Source: Bog-950 sp964631835 | Lineage (GTDB): Bacteria > Bacteroidota > Bacteroidia > Chitinophagales > LD1 | DNA: 64,000 nt | Direction of reading: 5' to 3' | Assembly (NCBI GenBank): GCA_964631835.1 | Contig: CAZWAD010000019.1 | Coordinates: 10,089 to 74,088 of the forward strand | Shown: in pieces, positions 24,428 through 33,444 of the stretch | How positions within the stretch are numbered: the stretch's first letter is position 1 | How the letters are laid out: every line of letters starts with the position of its first letter | Notes under the pieces: model-generated | What the model was told of the DNA's origin: nothing | Database searches by the model: none | What the model saw: only the letters and a program-made list of their open reading frames with translations | Translations under genes and position numbers: made by a program

Positions 24428-25174
24428 TCAATAATTAAGACGGGCGCACTTCAGGTGAAGTTTCCAGGTTACAGATTTTATTTCAGAATCATTCCAGAGA
24501 AGGTTGAGTTTTGGAAGCAAAACTCCGAGCGGCTCGTTTTTTTCACGCCTGATATAGTTGTTATAGGAACTCCAGCTTTGAACATAGTTAAGCCATTGGT
24601 GTTTGTTCCAATCCATGTGACAAATAAATTCAGGAGTCTGAATTTGTTTAAACGGGAATGGAAGAGTTTCATACTTATGGCGCACATACCACCGGCCATC
24701 AGGCCAGTAATCGTGAAGAAAATCGTACATAAACCATTCCATTAGATTGTCTATCTCGTCAGAGATTTTTGCTTCAGAGTAAGTCCATACTGCAAGAATA
24801 CCCTCTTGTTTCGCTACCCTTTTAGCTTCGGTGTAAAATAAATCGTGTTTAAACCAGTGAGCCGCTGTGGCTACAGTAATCAAATCTACCGAGTTGTTTT
24901 CGAGTCCACTCTTTTCGGCTGCCGCAACGCGGTATTCGATATTATCTTTGGAAATAGCATGCTGAATTTGTTTCTCGCTGGCATCAGTAGCAATTACTTT
25001 CTTAAAGTGCTTATACAGTGAAATAGCTGCCTGCCCGTTGCCTGTGGCGCAATCCCAGCAAAGTTGGTCAGAGGGAGAAATACTTTTCAAATACTGAAAC
25101 AATTCATCAGGGTAAGTGGGACGGGCCTGCAGATAAATTTCAGACTGCCGGGAAAAATGGTCTTCAAAAGTCAT
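24428..25174 (-). CDS. Class I SAM-dependent methyltransferase
   Basis: 248 residues. The Rossmann-fold SAM-binding motif I is LCWDCATGNGQAAISL (about residues 38-53), followed by KVIATDASEKQI (motif II acid) and SVDLITVATAAHWF (post-motif segment typical of UbiE/Tmt1-like methyltransferases that act on small carboxylic acids such as trans-aconitate). The substrate is unknown. TAAACTTTGC lies six bases before the ATG, a Bacteroidetes -7-like box, which would make a nearly leaderless mRNA. Divergent from the TetR gene. Confidence 0.88.
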   Translation of the reverse strand: MTFEDHFSRQSEIYLQARPTYPDELFQYLKSISPSDQLCWDCATGNGQAAISLYKHFKKVIATDASEKQIQHAISKDNIEYRVAAAEKSGLENNSVDLITVATAAHWFKHDLFYTEAKRVAKQEGILAVWTYSEAKISDEIDNLMEWFMYDFLHDYWPDGRWYVRHKYETLPFPFKQIQTPEFICHMDWNKHQWLNYVQSWSSYNNYIRREKNEPLGVLLPKLNLLWNDSEIKSVTWKLHLKCARLNY

Positions 25175-25250
25175 CTCGCAAAGTTTAAAAAACGATTGAA
25201 TAACTCAATTCTACACCTCATCGTGCCTTTTGGAAACTTTAAGAATTCTT

Positions 25251-25282
25251 TTTGTTTCCACAGTTTTTAAAATTTACATTTG
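25251..25282 (+). promoter_or_regulatory. Promoter of the TetR-efflux operon
   Basis: TTTG (25251-25254), 20-base spacer, TACATTTG (25275-25282), a near-ideal Bacteroidetes sigma-ABfr promoter. The TTG start codon of the regulator follows only 7 bases later, so the transcript is probably leaderless or nearly so. Confidence 0.8.
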
Positions 25283-25289
25283 CGCCCGC

Positions 25290-25904
25290 TTGAAAAACGA
25301 ACAGTTTATCCTTTTACTGGAAAAGTCGAGTGAGTTGTTCAAAAAGTATGGTGTTAAAAACCTAACGATGGACGATGTGGCAAAAGAACTTGGCATGAGT
25401 AAAAAAACAATCTACCGCTTTGTGCAAAATAAAGCCGAACTGGTTAAGGTTACTATGGAGAATTATCTGGATAATGAGCGCAAGGAACTGGAAACTATTT
25501 TAAGCCCATCCAGGAATTCAGTGGACGAAATGATTCAGATGATTTCTTACTTTTTCAACCAGGTTCGTGATTTCAATCCTTCGGCATTAACCGACTTGCA
25601 AAAGTATTACCCGGAAACCTGGAATATTTATCAAGAGTACCGGTTTCACTTTATGCTGAAGAAAATTCTGGAAAACGTACAAAACGGGATTGAGCAAGGC
25701 TATTACCGGACTGATTTGAATGCTGACGTTATTTCAAAAATTTATATTGCAGGCGTTGATTTGCTTTCTAACCAGGAATTTTTTCCGGTTAGAAAGTACA
25801 CCTTTATTGACATCTATAAAGAGTATCTGAACTATCATTTGCGCGGAATTGTAACTGAAAAAGGGTTGAGGTATTTAGAGGAGCATAATTTATTCAAGAA
25901 CTAA
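25290..25904 (+). CDS. TetR/AcrR family transcriptional regulator of the efflux operon
   Basis: 204 residues from TTG 25290. The N-terminal helix-turn-helix is classical: ILLLEKSSELFKKYGVKNLT, MDDVAKELGMSKKTIYRFVQ and NKAELV. The C-terminal ~140 helical residues would bind ligand and dimerise. It probably represses the TolC-adaptor-RND genes that follow after 23 bp, as in other AcrR-type units (inference from order). A frame from ATG 25230 exists, but the promoter boxes lie inside that extension, so the TTG directly preceding KNEQFILLL is preferred. Confidence 0.92.
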   Translation: MKNEQFILLLEKSSELFKKYGVKNLTMDDVAKELGMSKKTIYRFVQNKAELVKVTMENYLDNERKELETILSPSRNSVDEMIQMISYFFNQVRDFNPSALTDLQKYYPETWNIYQEYRFHFMLKKILENVQNGIEQGYYRTDLNADVISKIYIAGVDLLSNQEFFPVRKYTFIDIYKEYLNYHLRGIVTEKGLRYLEEHNLFKN

Positions 25905-25927
25905 ACGACTTTGAAAGGCTTGTTTTA

Positions 25928-27388
25928 ATGAAAAAGAATTTTTCTGTTTTTGTTTTTTCACTTCTTCTGCTTCCCTCGGTTGTTTTAGGGCAGGTGAAAA
26001 TCATTCAAAGTTATTCTATAAGCGAGGCGGTGGATTACGCGCTCAAATTCAACACTACGATGAAAAACGCAGTGTTGGGACAGGAGCAGGCCAAAGCCCG
26101 TAACTGGGAAATTATGGCAACCGGTCTACCCAATCTAAGCGCAGAGCTGGGGTACAATTATTACTTCAAGCGTCCGGTTTCTCCTGCGTTCAACCAGTTC
26201 TTTGCCGATACCACGAGTTCCACAGCTAAAGTTTTCAATTATCTGGCTGCCAACAATCCTGACATCAATAACATCCTTTACCAAAGCGCCATTGCAAGCA
26301 AGGACGCAGAGTTCTCATTCATGTTGCCCCATAACATTGCATCATCGCTTACGGTTTCGCAACTGATTTTTGACGGACGGTATTTTATCGGACTAAAAGC
26401 GACTAAAGATTTTACCAAAACTGCCAGGCTTCAAAAAGATTTAAACCAACAGGATGTAAAATACGCTGTGATGAAAGCCTACTATCAGGCTGCCGCGGCA
26501 AAAGAGAGTGTTGGGATGCTCGGAAGCAACCTTGAGGTTATTCAAAAATTATTGGAGGGTGTACGTGCAACTTATAATGAAGGTCTGGTTGAGGAATTGG
26601 ATGTTGACCGCCTTGTTTTAGTGGAAACCCAATTACAAAATCAGATTAATCTACAAAAACAATTGGCTGATGTGGCTCTTGATAACCTTAAATTCCAAAT
26701 GGGCTTGAACCTTAATGATGAAATTATTTTGAAAGATAATTTGAATGATTTGAGGGCTCAAGTTATTATTGATACAGAAGGTAAATTTGATGTGTCACAA
26801 AGGCTTGAAAACCAAATGCTCGAAACCGCCATTCGCATTCGCGGGTATGATGTGGCACAACGCAGAAGCGGCTATTTCCCTTCCATGTTTGCTCTTGTAA
26901 ATTATGGGTGGCAGGCACAAAGTCAGAGTTTCAGCGACCTGTTTAAATCCACCACTATCACTTATCCCGATGGCGATACTCGCAAGCAAACTCAATGGTT
27001 CGACCAGGGCTGGGTAGGCATTACTCTTAAACTTCCCATTTTCGATTCGGGCAGCAGAATGGCGAACGTAAAGCAGGCAAAAATTGACAAGCAAAAAACG
27101 CAGAATGATCTGGAAAATTTTAATAATGCTGCTGAACTTCAGTTTCGTGCTTCGCGCAGTGCTTTTGAAGCTGCTTTGGTAGATGAAGCCAACAACAAAA
27201 GAACTACCGAGCTAAGCGAAAAGATTTTCAGGACCAACGAGATTAAATACAGAGAAGGCCTAGGAACCAGCTTTGAATTGGTGCAAAGTGAAAATGACAA
27301 AACTGTGAACCAGTTAAGAAGAATTCAAAGTGTTTTGAATTTGCTTAACACAAAAGCAGATTTGGATAAAGCAATGGGAGTCAAATAG
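25928..27388 (+). CDS. TolC-family outer-membrane efflux protein
   Basis: 486 residues. Signal peptide MKKNFSVFVFSLLLLPSVVL followed by the TolC pattern of paired long helices and short strands (SISEAVDYALKFNTTMKNAV, LTVSQLIFDGRYFIGLKATK, YNEGLVEELDVDRLVLVETQ, VGITLKLPIFDSGSRMANVK). It forms the trimeric outer-membrane duct of a tripartite pump. Second gene of the tetR operon; the adaptor follows after 24 bp. Confidence 0.95.
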   Translation: MKKNFSVFVFSLLLLPSVVLGQVKIIQSYSISEAVDYALKFNTTMKNAVLGQEQAKARNWEIMATGLPNLSAELGYNYYFKRPVSPAFNQFFADTTSSTAKVFNYLAANNPDINNILYQSAIASKDAEFSFMLPHNIASSLTVSQLIFDGRYFIGLKATKDFTKTARLQKDLNQQDVKYAVMKAYYQAAAAKESVGMLGSNLEVIQKLLEGVRATYNEGLVEELDVDRLVLVETQLQNQINLQKQLADVALDNLKFQMGLNLNDEIILKDNLNDLRAQVIIDTEGKFDVSQRLENQMLETAIRIRGYDVAQRRSGYFPSMFALVNYGWQAQSQSFSDLFKSTTITYPDGDTRKQTQWFDQGWVGITLKLPIFDSGSRMANVKQAKIDKQKTQNDLENFNNAAELQFRASRSAFEAALVDEANNKRTTELSEKIFRTNEIKYREGLGTSFELVQSENDKTVNQLRRIQSVLNLLNTKADLDKAMGVK

Positions 27389-27412
27389 GAAGTGATACTA
27401 AAAAATATAAAC

Positions 27413-28558
27413 ATGAAGATTTTTAAACTAAGCCTTGTGTTTCTCGGAATAGGATTTCTTATCTCGTCATGCGGTGGTAAAACCGAACTTGAGAAAAAGA
27501 AAAAAGAACTTGCCAAATCAAAAGCCGAGCTGAAAAAAATTACTTCAAAAATTGAAACACTAGAAAAGGAAATCGCCCGGCTGGATACAACCGTAAAGAT
27601 TGCAGAGAAAGCAAAACTCGTCCAGATTGAGCCGGTTAAAAAGCAGGAGTTCAAACATTATATCGAAGTGCAGGGACAAGTTGATGCCGCAGAAAATGTG
27701 CTGGCTTTATGCCAACAACCCGGGATTGTTACAGCCGTTTATGTGAAAGAAGGCGACCGTGTAACGAAAGGACAATTGCTTGGAGTTACAGAAACTACAA
27801 CAACCATGGAAGCCGCTATTCAAACTATACAAACGCAGTACGATTTGGCAAAAACGGCTTTTGAAAAACAAGAACGCTTGTGGAATCAAAAAATAGGAAG
27901 CGAAATTCAGTATCTCACAGCTAAAACACAAAAAGAGGCCCTCGAAAAACAAATTGTAGCCCAGCGCACCCAATTGGAAATGACAAAAATCAAAGCGCCT
28001 ATTTCCGGAACTGTTGACAAAGTAAACCTGAAAGTGGGCGACATGGCAGTTCCTTCACAGCTTATGCCCGGCATCAGGATTGTGAATGCTTCAAATTTAT
28101 CGGTCAAGGCGAAACTTGCAGACAGCGATTTGGGAAAAGTAAAAGCAGGGGATAAAGTAGAAATTGAGTTTCCTGACATCCAAGAAAGCATTACAGCTAC
28201 CGTTCATTACGTTTCAAGAACCATTGACCCGCGTTCGCGCACTTTTGAAGTAGAAGTAAAACTGAATAACGGAAGCAATAAATATGCTGCCAACATGATT
28301 GCCAAACTTAAGATAAACGATGCTACGTATAAGAATGCACTCGTAGTTCCAAGCAACATAATCCAGAAAAGTGCAGACGGACTTTATGTGCTGATTGCTG
28401 AAGAGGAAAAGGGGAACGCAGTTGCCCGCAAACGAATGGTGGAAACAGGCACCGATTATAATGGCAAAACAGTTATTGAAAGGGGGCTGGCAGAAAACGA
28501 CCGGATTATCACTTTCGGATTTACTGAAGTAGTTGACGGACAGAAAATCGAGTTTTAG
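27413..28558 (+). CDS. RND efflux periplasmic adaptor (membrane fusion) lipoprotein
   Basis: 381 residues from ATG 27413; GTG at 27392 is an alternative seven codons upstream. MKIFKLSLVFLGIGFLISSC is a lipoprotein signal. A Lys/Glu-rich coiled coil (TELEKKKKELAKSKAELKKI) precedes the biotinyl-lipoyl domain (VEVQGQVDAAENV type; GIVTAVYVKEGDRVTKGQLL), a second alpha hairpin and beta-barrel domains (KIKAPISGTVDKVNLKVGDM). It links the RND pump to TolC. The N-terminal extra coiled coil before the lipoyl domain is longer than in AcrA. Confidence 0.95.
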   Translation: MKIFKLSLVFLGIGFLISSCGGKTELEKKKKELAKSKAELKKITSKIETLEKEIARLDTTVKIAEKAKLVQIEPVKKQEFKHYIEVQGQVDAAENVLALCQQPGIVTAVYVKEGDRVTKGQLLGVTETTTTMEAAIQTIQTQYDLAKTAFEKQERLWNQKIGSEIQYLTAKTQKEALEKQIVAQRTQLEMTKIKAPISGTVDKVNLKVGDMAVPSQLMPGIRIVNASNLSVKAKLADSDLGKVKAGDKVEIEFPDIQESITATVHYVSRTIDPRSRTFEVEVKLNNGSNKYAANMIAKLKINDATYKNALVVPSNIIQKSADGLYVLIAEEEKGNAVARKRMVETGTDYNGKTVIERGLAENDRIITFGFTEVVDGQKIEF

Positions 28559-28589
28559 TCAGTCGCTGTTGAATCTATTAAGCTGAAAA

Positions 28590-31500
28590 ATGAAATCAGA
28601 AAAACTCAAGGAAATATTTTTTACCAGTTGGTCTATCAACAATGCCACGAGCATCTATGTATTCGTTTTCATGATTCTTGTTTCAGGACTCATGGTTTAC
28701 AACAATTTGCCCAAAGAACTTTTCCCTGATGTAGTTGTTCCTACTATCTCCATTTCCACTATTTATCCGGGAGCTACACCCGAAGATATTGAGAACCTTA
28801 TTACCAAGCCTCTTGAAAAGCAAGTAAAAGGCTTAACCGGTGTAAAAAAGATTACCAGTAATTCCCTTTCGGATGTCAGCATTATTACGATTGAATTTTC
28901 AACCGATTTGAAACCTGCCGATTGTAAACAGAAAGTTACAGACGCGGTGGACAAAGGGAAAAAAGACCTCCCCAATGATTTAGATAACGACCCTCAAATT
29001 CAGGAGTTTGACTTTAATGAATGGCCCATAATGAATATCAACCTTGCGGGCGACCTGCCGCTGAACCAAATCAAAGAATACGGGGAAGATTTAAAAGACC
29101 GGATTGAGAGCATGAAGGAAATTACACGTGTTGATATTGTGGGTGGACTTGACCGGGAAATTCAAATCAATGTTGACCTGTATAAAATGACTTCAGCAGG
29201 TATTGCATTTATGGATATTGAAAATGCTGTACAACGCGAAAACCTGAATATATCGGGAGGTGAAGTAAGGGTAGGCGATTTGCGAAGAAATCTTCGTGTA
29301 ACTGGCGAGTTCAAAGACCCGAAAGAATTGGAGAATATTATCGTTCGCTCTTTCACCGGAACAACTGTTTTTTTGAAAGATATAGCTAAAGTTGAAGATT
29401 CTTACAAGGAAAAACAAGACTTTGCGCAATTAGACAAAAAGCCGGTTGTTACACTTAACGTAATTAAGCGCAGTGGTGAAAACCTGATTATTGCCACCGA
29501 CCAGATTTACAGAGTGTTGGAAGAATATCAGGAAACAAAATTCCCAAAGGGGCTTGAAATCAGAGTTACAGGTGATACGTCCGAGAATACGAGAATTCAA
29601 CTGCACGATCTGCTTAACACCGTAATCCTCGGATTTACGTTTGTTGTTTTTGTACTCATGTTCTTTATGGGTTTCACTAACGCCTTTTTTGTAGGAACTT
29701 CTGTTCCGCTTGCCACTCTCTTTGCATTCCTGCTTATGCCCGGTTTGGGAATGACCATGAATGTGATGGTATTGTTCTCGCTTTTACTCGCACTTGGGAT
29801 TGTAGTGGACGATGCCATTGTGGTGATTGAAAACACCCACCGCATTTATCACCGGTACCATTACGATATTAAGCAAAGCGCCAAATATGCTGCCGGTGAG
29901 GTGTTCATTCCGGTGCTGGCAGGCACGTTGACCACGCTCGCTCCATTCTTCCCTCTTTTATTCTGGCCAGGTGTAATTGGGAAATTCATGAAGCATCTTC
30001 CGGTTACGCTTATTATCACATTGGGAGCTTCGCTGCTTGTGGCATTCATTATGAATCCTGTGTTTGCAGTTTCATTTATGAAAAAAGAAGACCATAATGC
30101 GCCCTCCAAACTTAAAAACTACAAATGGGGTTTTATCTTCTTTGCTGTAATAGCTGCTGGAGGTTATTTATCGGGTAGCATGGGTATAGGAAATTTTGCG
30201 ATGCTGTGTATTCTTTTGATACTGGCTTACCATTTCTTTTTTCACCGCGCCATTATTTTCTGGCAAACTAAATTCTGGCCAAGTGTAGGAAATATCTATC
30301 GTAAAATTTTGCGCGTCTTCATCCAAGGGAAGAGACCGGTGGCTGTAACACTGAGCACTGTTTTCTTACTTGTTGTCAGTTGGGGAATTTTTCTTGCCAG
30401 CAAAACACCTGTTGTTCTTTTCCCGAGCGGTGACCCGAACTTTGTTTATGTGTACTGCAAACTGCCAATGGGCACCGATGCCAACGTTACCGACTCCATT
30501 ACCCGAATTATTGAACAGCGCGTTTACAAAGCCATAGGCAATAACAACCCCGATGTAACTTCGGTTATTACCAACGTGGGCTTAAGTGCTGGCGACCCGC
30601 AAAACCCCGATAAGGTACCTACGCCCAACAAAAGCAAAGTGACCGTGGCGTTTAAGAAATATGCCGACCGGAAAATTCCTCACACCATTATCTGGCTGGA
30701 TAGTGTGCAAAAAGAATTTAAAAAGCAGGGAATTCCCGGAGCTGAAATTTCGGTAGAGCCGGAGCAAAACGGACCGCCAACCGGCAAGCCTATTAACATT
30801 GAAGTAAGCGGTGATGATTATTCAACGCTTGCAAAAATTTCTGCCGAACTAAAGCGCAAAATTGAAGACAGCGGAATCGAAGGAATTGACGAACTGAAGA
30901 GCGATTTGCAAATCAGCAAGCCTGAAATCATTATTGATCTCGATAAAGAAAAAATGCAGCGCGAAGGTATTTCGCTGGGGCAGGTTGCCGGTGAATTACG
31001 CACCGCCCTGTTCGGCAAAGAAGTTTCAAAATTTCGCGATGTGGATGACGATGCCCCTATTCAACTGCGCCTACGGGCTGAAGATCGGATGAAAGTAGAA
31101 CAATTAATGAACGTGTATATTTCATATATGGATTTTAGCACAGGGCAGTTCCGCCAGGTGCCCGTATCATCATTTGCCAGTGTGCGGTACGACAACACCA
31201 TCAGCGTAATTAACCGAAAAAATCAAAACCGAATGGTTACGCTTTCGAGTGATGTAACCAGCGCATTCAAATCAAGACCTAATGAGGTCGTTGGGCCGGT
31301 TCAGGAATTGATTGCAAGTGTGGACGTGCCCGAAGGCTACGAAGTAAAAATGACCGGTGAGCAGGAACAGCAGGAAGAAACCGGTGGGTTTCTTGCCGCA
31401 GCATTCGGTGGCGCGCTTTTCCTCATGTTCTTCATTATGGTAATTCAGTTTAATTCGGTGGTTAAGCCGCTGATTATTTTTACCACGGTGATGTTTTCAC

Positions 31501-31967
31501 TTATTGGCGTGGCGATAGGTTTTTCGGCTACCCGAATGACCATGAGCATTGTAATGACAGGTGTGGGTGTTTTTGCTTTAGCCGGAATTGTAATCCGTAA
31601 CGGAATCTTGCTCATAGAGTTTATTGACGAACTACGCGCACGTGGCGAAAATGTTTACGATGCCGTGGTGGAAGGTGGCGCAACGAGGATGACTCCGGTT
31701 ATTCTTACCGCCTCGGCTGCTATCCTTGGTTTAATTCCCTTGGCGATTGGGCTGAATATTGACTTTGAAACCCTCTTCAGCCATTTCGATGCCCGCTTTT
31801 ACCTTGGTGGAGATAACGTGGTTTTCTGGGGACCGCTGTCCTGGACTATGATTTACGGACTTATTGTTTCTACTTTCCTTACTTTGTTGGTAGTACCTAC
31901 CATGTACATGCTGGGGTATAAAAGCCGTGAGTGGTTTAAGAAAAAGTTTTTAGCAAAGTATAGTTAG
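28590..31967 (+). CDS. RND efflux transporter permease (AcrB/HAE1-like)
   Basis: 1125 residues, slightly long for the family. TM1 (IYVFVFMILVSGLMVYNNLP) is followed by the porter motif FPDVVVPTISISTIYPGATP, then TM blocks around residues 345-500 with the proton-relay segment LLALGIVVDDAIVVIENTHR, a central cytoplasmic stretch with extra hydrophobic segments near 510-560, the second porter domain and a final TM bundle (GVFALAGIVIRNGILLIEFI, ILTASAAILGLIPLAIGLNI). It exports hydrophobic compounds using proton motive force. Substrate unknown. Last gene of the tetR-tolC-adaptor-RND operon, convergent with the PLP enzyme. Confidence 0.96.
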   Translation: MKSEKLKEIFFTSWSINNATSIYVFVFMILVSGLMVYNNLPKELFPDVVVPTISISTIYPGATPEDIENLITKPLEKQVKGLTGVKKITSNSLSDVSIITIEFSTDLKPADCKQKVTDAVDKGKKDLPNDLDNDPQIQEFDFNEWPIMNINLAGDLPLNQIKEYGEDLKDRIESMKEITRVDIVGGLDREIQINVDLYKMTSAGIAFMDIENAVQRENLNISGGEVRVGDLRRNLRVTGEFKDPKELENIIVRSFTGTTVFLKDIAKVEDSYKEKQDFAQLDKKPVVTLNVIKRSGENLIIATDQIYRVLEEYQETKFPKGLEIRVTGDTSENTRIQLHDLLNTVILGFTFVVFVLMFFMGFTNAFFVGTSVPLATLFAFLLMPGLGMTMNVMVLFSLLLALGIVVDDAIVVIENTHRIYHRYHYDIKQSAKYAAGEVFIPVLAGTLTTLAPFFPLLFWPGVIGKFMKHLPVTLIITLGASLLVAFIMNPVFAVSFMKKEDHNAPSKLKNYKWGFIFFAVIAAGGYLSGSMGIGNFAMLCILLILAYHFFFHRAIIFWQTKFWPSVGNIYRKILRVFIQGKRPVAVTLSTVFLLVVSWGIFLASKTPVVLFPSGDPNFVYVYCKLPMGTDANVTDSITRIIEQRVYKAIGNNNPDVTSVITNVGLSAGDPQNPDKVPTPNKSKVTVAFKKYADRKIPHTIIWLDSVQKEFKKQGIPGAEISVEPEQNGPPTGKPINIEVSGDDYSTLAKISAELKRKIEDSGIEGIDELKSDLQISKPEIIIDLDKEKMQREGISLGQVAGELRTALFGKEVSKFRDVDDDAPIQLRLRAEDRMKVEQLMNVYISYMDFSTGQFRQVPVSSFASVRYDNTISVINRKNQNRMVTLSSDVTSAFKSRPNEVVGPVQELIASVDVPEGYEVKMTGEQEQQEETGGFLAAAFGGALFLMFFIMVIQFNSVVKPLIIFTTVMFSLIGVAIGFSATRMTMSIVMTGVGVFALAGIVIRNGILLIEFIDELRARGENVYDAVVEGGATRMTPVILTASAAILGLIPLAIGLNIDFETLFSHFDARFYLGGDNVVFWGPLSWTMIYGLIVSTFLTLLVVPTMYMLGYKSREWFKKKFLAKYS

Positions 31968-31973
31968 AGATCG

Positions 31974-33272
31974 TTAGGCACTTTTTCTCAACTCATCACT
32001 GCTTTCATTCAATCTTCTTGAAGCGGGAGAAATGCTGAACGCTTCGTATATTTCTTCGATTGAGTAATTAGCCTGGCGCAGAAGTGCGGGCATGGAGCTA
32101 GCCATGGTTTCGAGCATGTGATTGATATCCTGTATCGTGTGGTTTCTTGTCAGGGCTATTCGCATACCGGCATTTTTTACAGACACGGCCGGAAACTGCG
32201 CCAGGTTGCACAATACTTTTTCTTCACGCAGGATATCCGCCAGCTTAAATCCTATTTCGGGTTTACCCACTGCTATGTAAAATATTGGTGTGAGTTCGGA
32301 GCTGATGAGCGGCAGTTCGAGGTGGCTGCATTTTTCAATCAGGAATATCATGCGCTCAAACAAATCATTCTGGAGTATATCAATTTCATCGGAAAGATGA
32401 ATGTCGCAAGCAGCATTTATGGCGCCAAGAACGGCAGGCTGCAGGGGACCGGAGAAGATGAACGAACTTCCACAATTCTTAATCAACATCTTTTGTTCCT
32501 CGTTGGCAAAAACCAATGCCCCACCGCAGTTGCCAAAGCCCTTAGCAAGTGAAGTGGCAACTAACATACGCTGATGAAATGGCATGCTGTGCAGGGCTAA
32601 TCCACGCCCGTGTTTACCGGTCCAACTCATACCATGTGCATCATCTACATAAAAATTGAATTGGTCGTATTTGTCCAACAGTTTCCAGATTTGTGCGAAT
32701 GGGGCTTTATCTCCATACATTGAATACACCCCATCGGCAAAGTACCACACACGATCATAGTTCTGTTTCAGAATCTGAATGCGTGTTTCGAGGGTGTCCA
32801 TCCGGTTATGGGGCAGTGTTTCTACGTAGATGCCATCGCCTTTTACCATCTGAATAGCATTGCGAACACTGTTATGAACCTGCTGGTCGGCCACTACTGC
32901 ATCGCGCTCACCAATGATTACCGGTATGGTGGAAATATGTCCCAAGCTGGTAGTAGGTGCAAGCAATGTCGGCTGGCCGAAAATCCGGCTTAATTTATCT
33001 TCCACTTCATCGTACATACCCATTTGAAGAAAGGTGCGCGAACAAGAAAACTGTGAGCCGTATTGCTTTACCGCTTGTATTGCTGCTTCTTTTAGCCGCT
33101 CATCCGTTTCAAGACCGAGGTAACTGCATGAACCATAATAAACCATCTCCCGCCCTCTCACGGTAACATGCTTTCCGTCAAGTTTTTCATCCTGAGTAGA
33201 AACGTGAATCAATCCAAGTTCGCGGTTCTTGTTGAAAATCTTGTTTATTACATCAGTGAACTCTTTCTTCAT
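31974..33272 (-). CDS. PLP-dependent alpha-oxoamine synthase-like enzyme (class I/II aminotransferase fold)
   Basis: 432 residues. Blocks of the alpha-oxoamine synthase family (serine palmitoyltransferase, KBL, BioF): MVYYGSCSYLGLETDERLKE, KQYGSQFSCSRTFLQMGMYD, FYVDDAHGMSWTGKHGRG and TSLAKGFGNCGGA with the PLP lysine. These enzymes condense an acyl-CoA with an amino acid. Compared with SPT/BioF the HGS/GTR segment reads FSCSRTF and the lysine region lacks HTLSK, so the substrate may differ; it could belong to lipid or secondary-metabolite synthesis. Single gene, convergent with the RND operon. Confidence 0.88.
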   Translation of the reverse strand: MKKEFTDVINKIFNKNRELGLIHVSTQDEKLDGKHVTVRGREMVYYGSCSYLGLETDERLKEAAIQAVKQYGSQFSCSRTFLQMGMYDEVEDKLSRIFGQPTLLAPTTSLGHISTIPVIIGERDAVVADQQVHNSVRNAIQMVKGDGIYVETLPHNRMDTLETRIQILKQNYDRVWYFADGVYSMYGDKAPFAQIWKLLDKYDQFNFYVDDAHGMSWTGKHGRGLALHSMPFHQRMLVATSLAKGFGNCGGALVFANEEQKMLIKNCGSSFIFSGPLQPAVLGAINAACDIHLSDEIDILQNDLFERMIFLIEKCSHLELPLISSELTPIFYIAVGKPEIGFKLADILREEKVLCNLAQFPAVSVKNAGMRIALTRNHTIQDINHMLETMASSMPALLRQANYSIEEIYEAFSISPASRRLNESSDELRKSA

Positions 33273-33336
33273 ATACTCATTTTAGTTTTGAGGCACAAAT
33301 ATCTCTTTCTTTTCAGCCGTAACTGCTATGTTAAAG

Positions 33337-33353
33337 ACTTGTATTTTACAAGT
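33337..33353. promoter_or_regulatory. Palindrome in the divergent spacer (possible operator)
   Basis: ACTTGTA-TTT-TACAAGT, a perfect 7-bp inverted repeat between the divergent PLP-enzyme and histidine-kinase genes. It resembles the inner stem at 14131-14147 (CTTGTAT/ATACAAG). It could be an operator; no regulator is known. Confidence 0.4.
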
Positions 33354-33444
33354 ATGAAAAAATGGAATTCACAGTAAATAACGTTATGCACTATCCACTC
33401 CATTCCGTGGGGTGTCCATTCGGCTAATCTAATTTTCAGACGAT

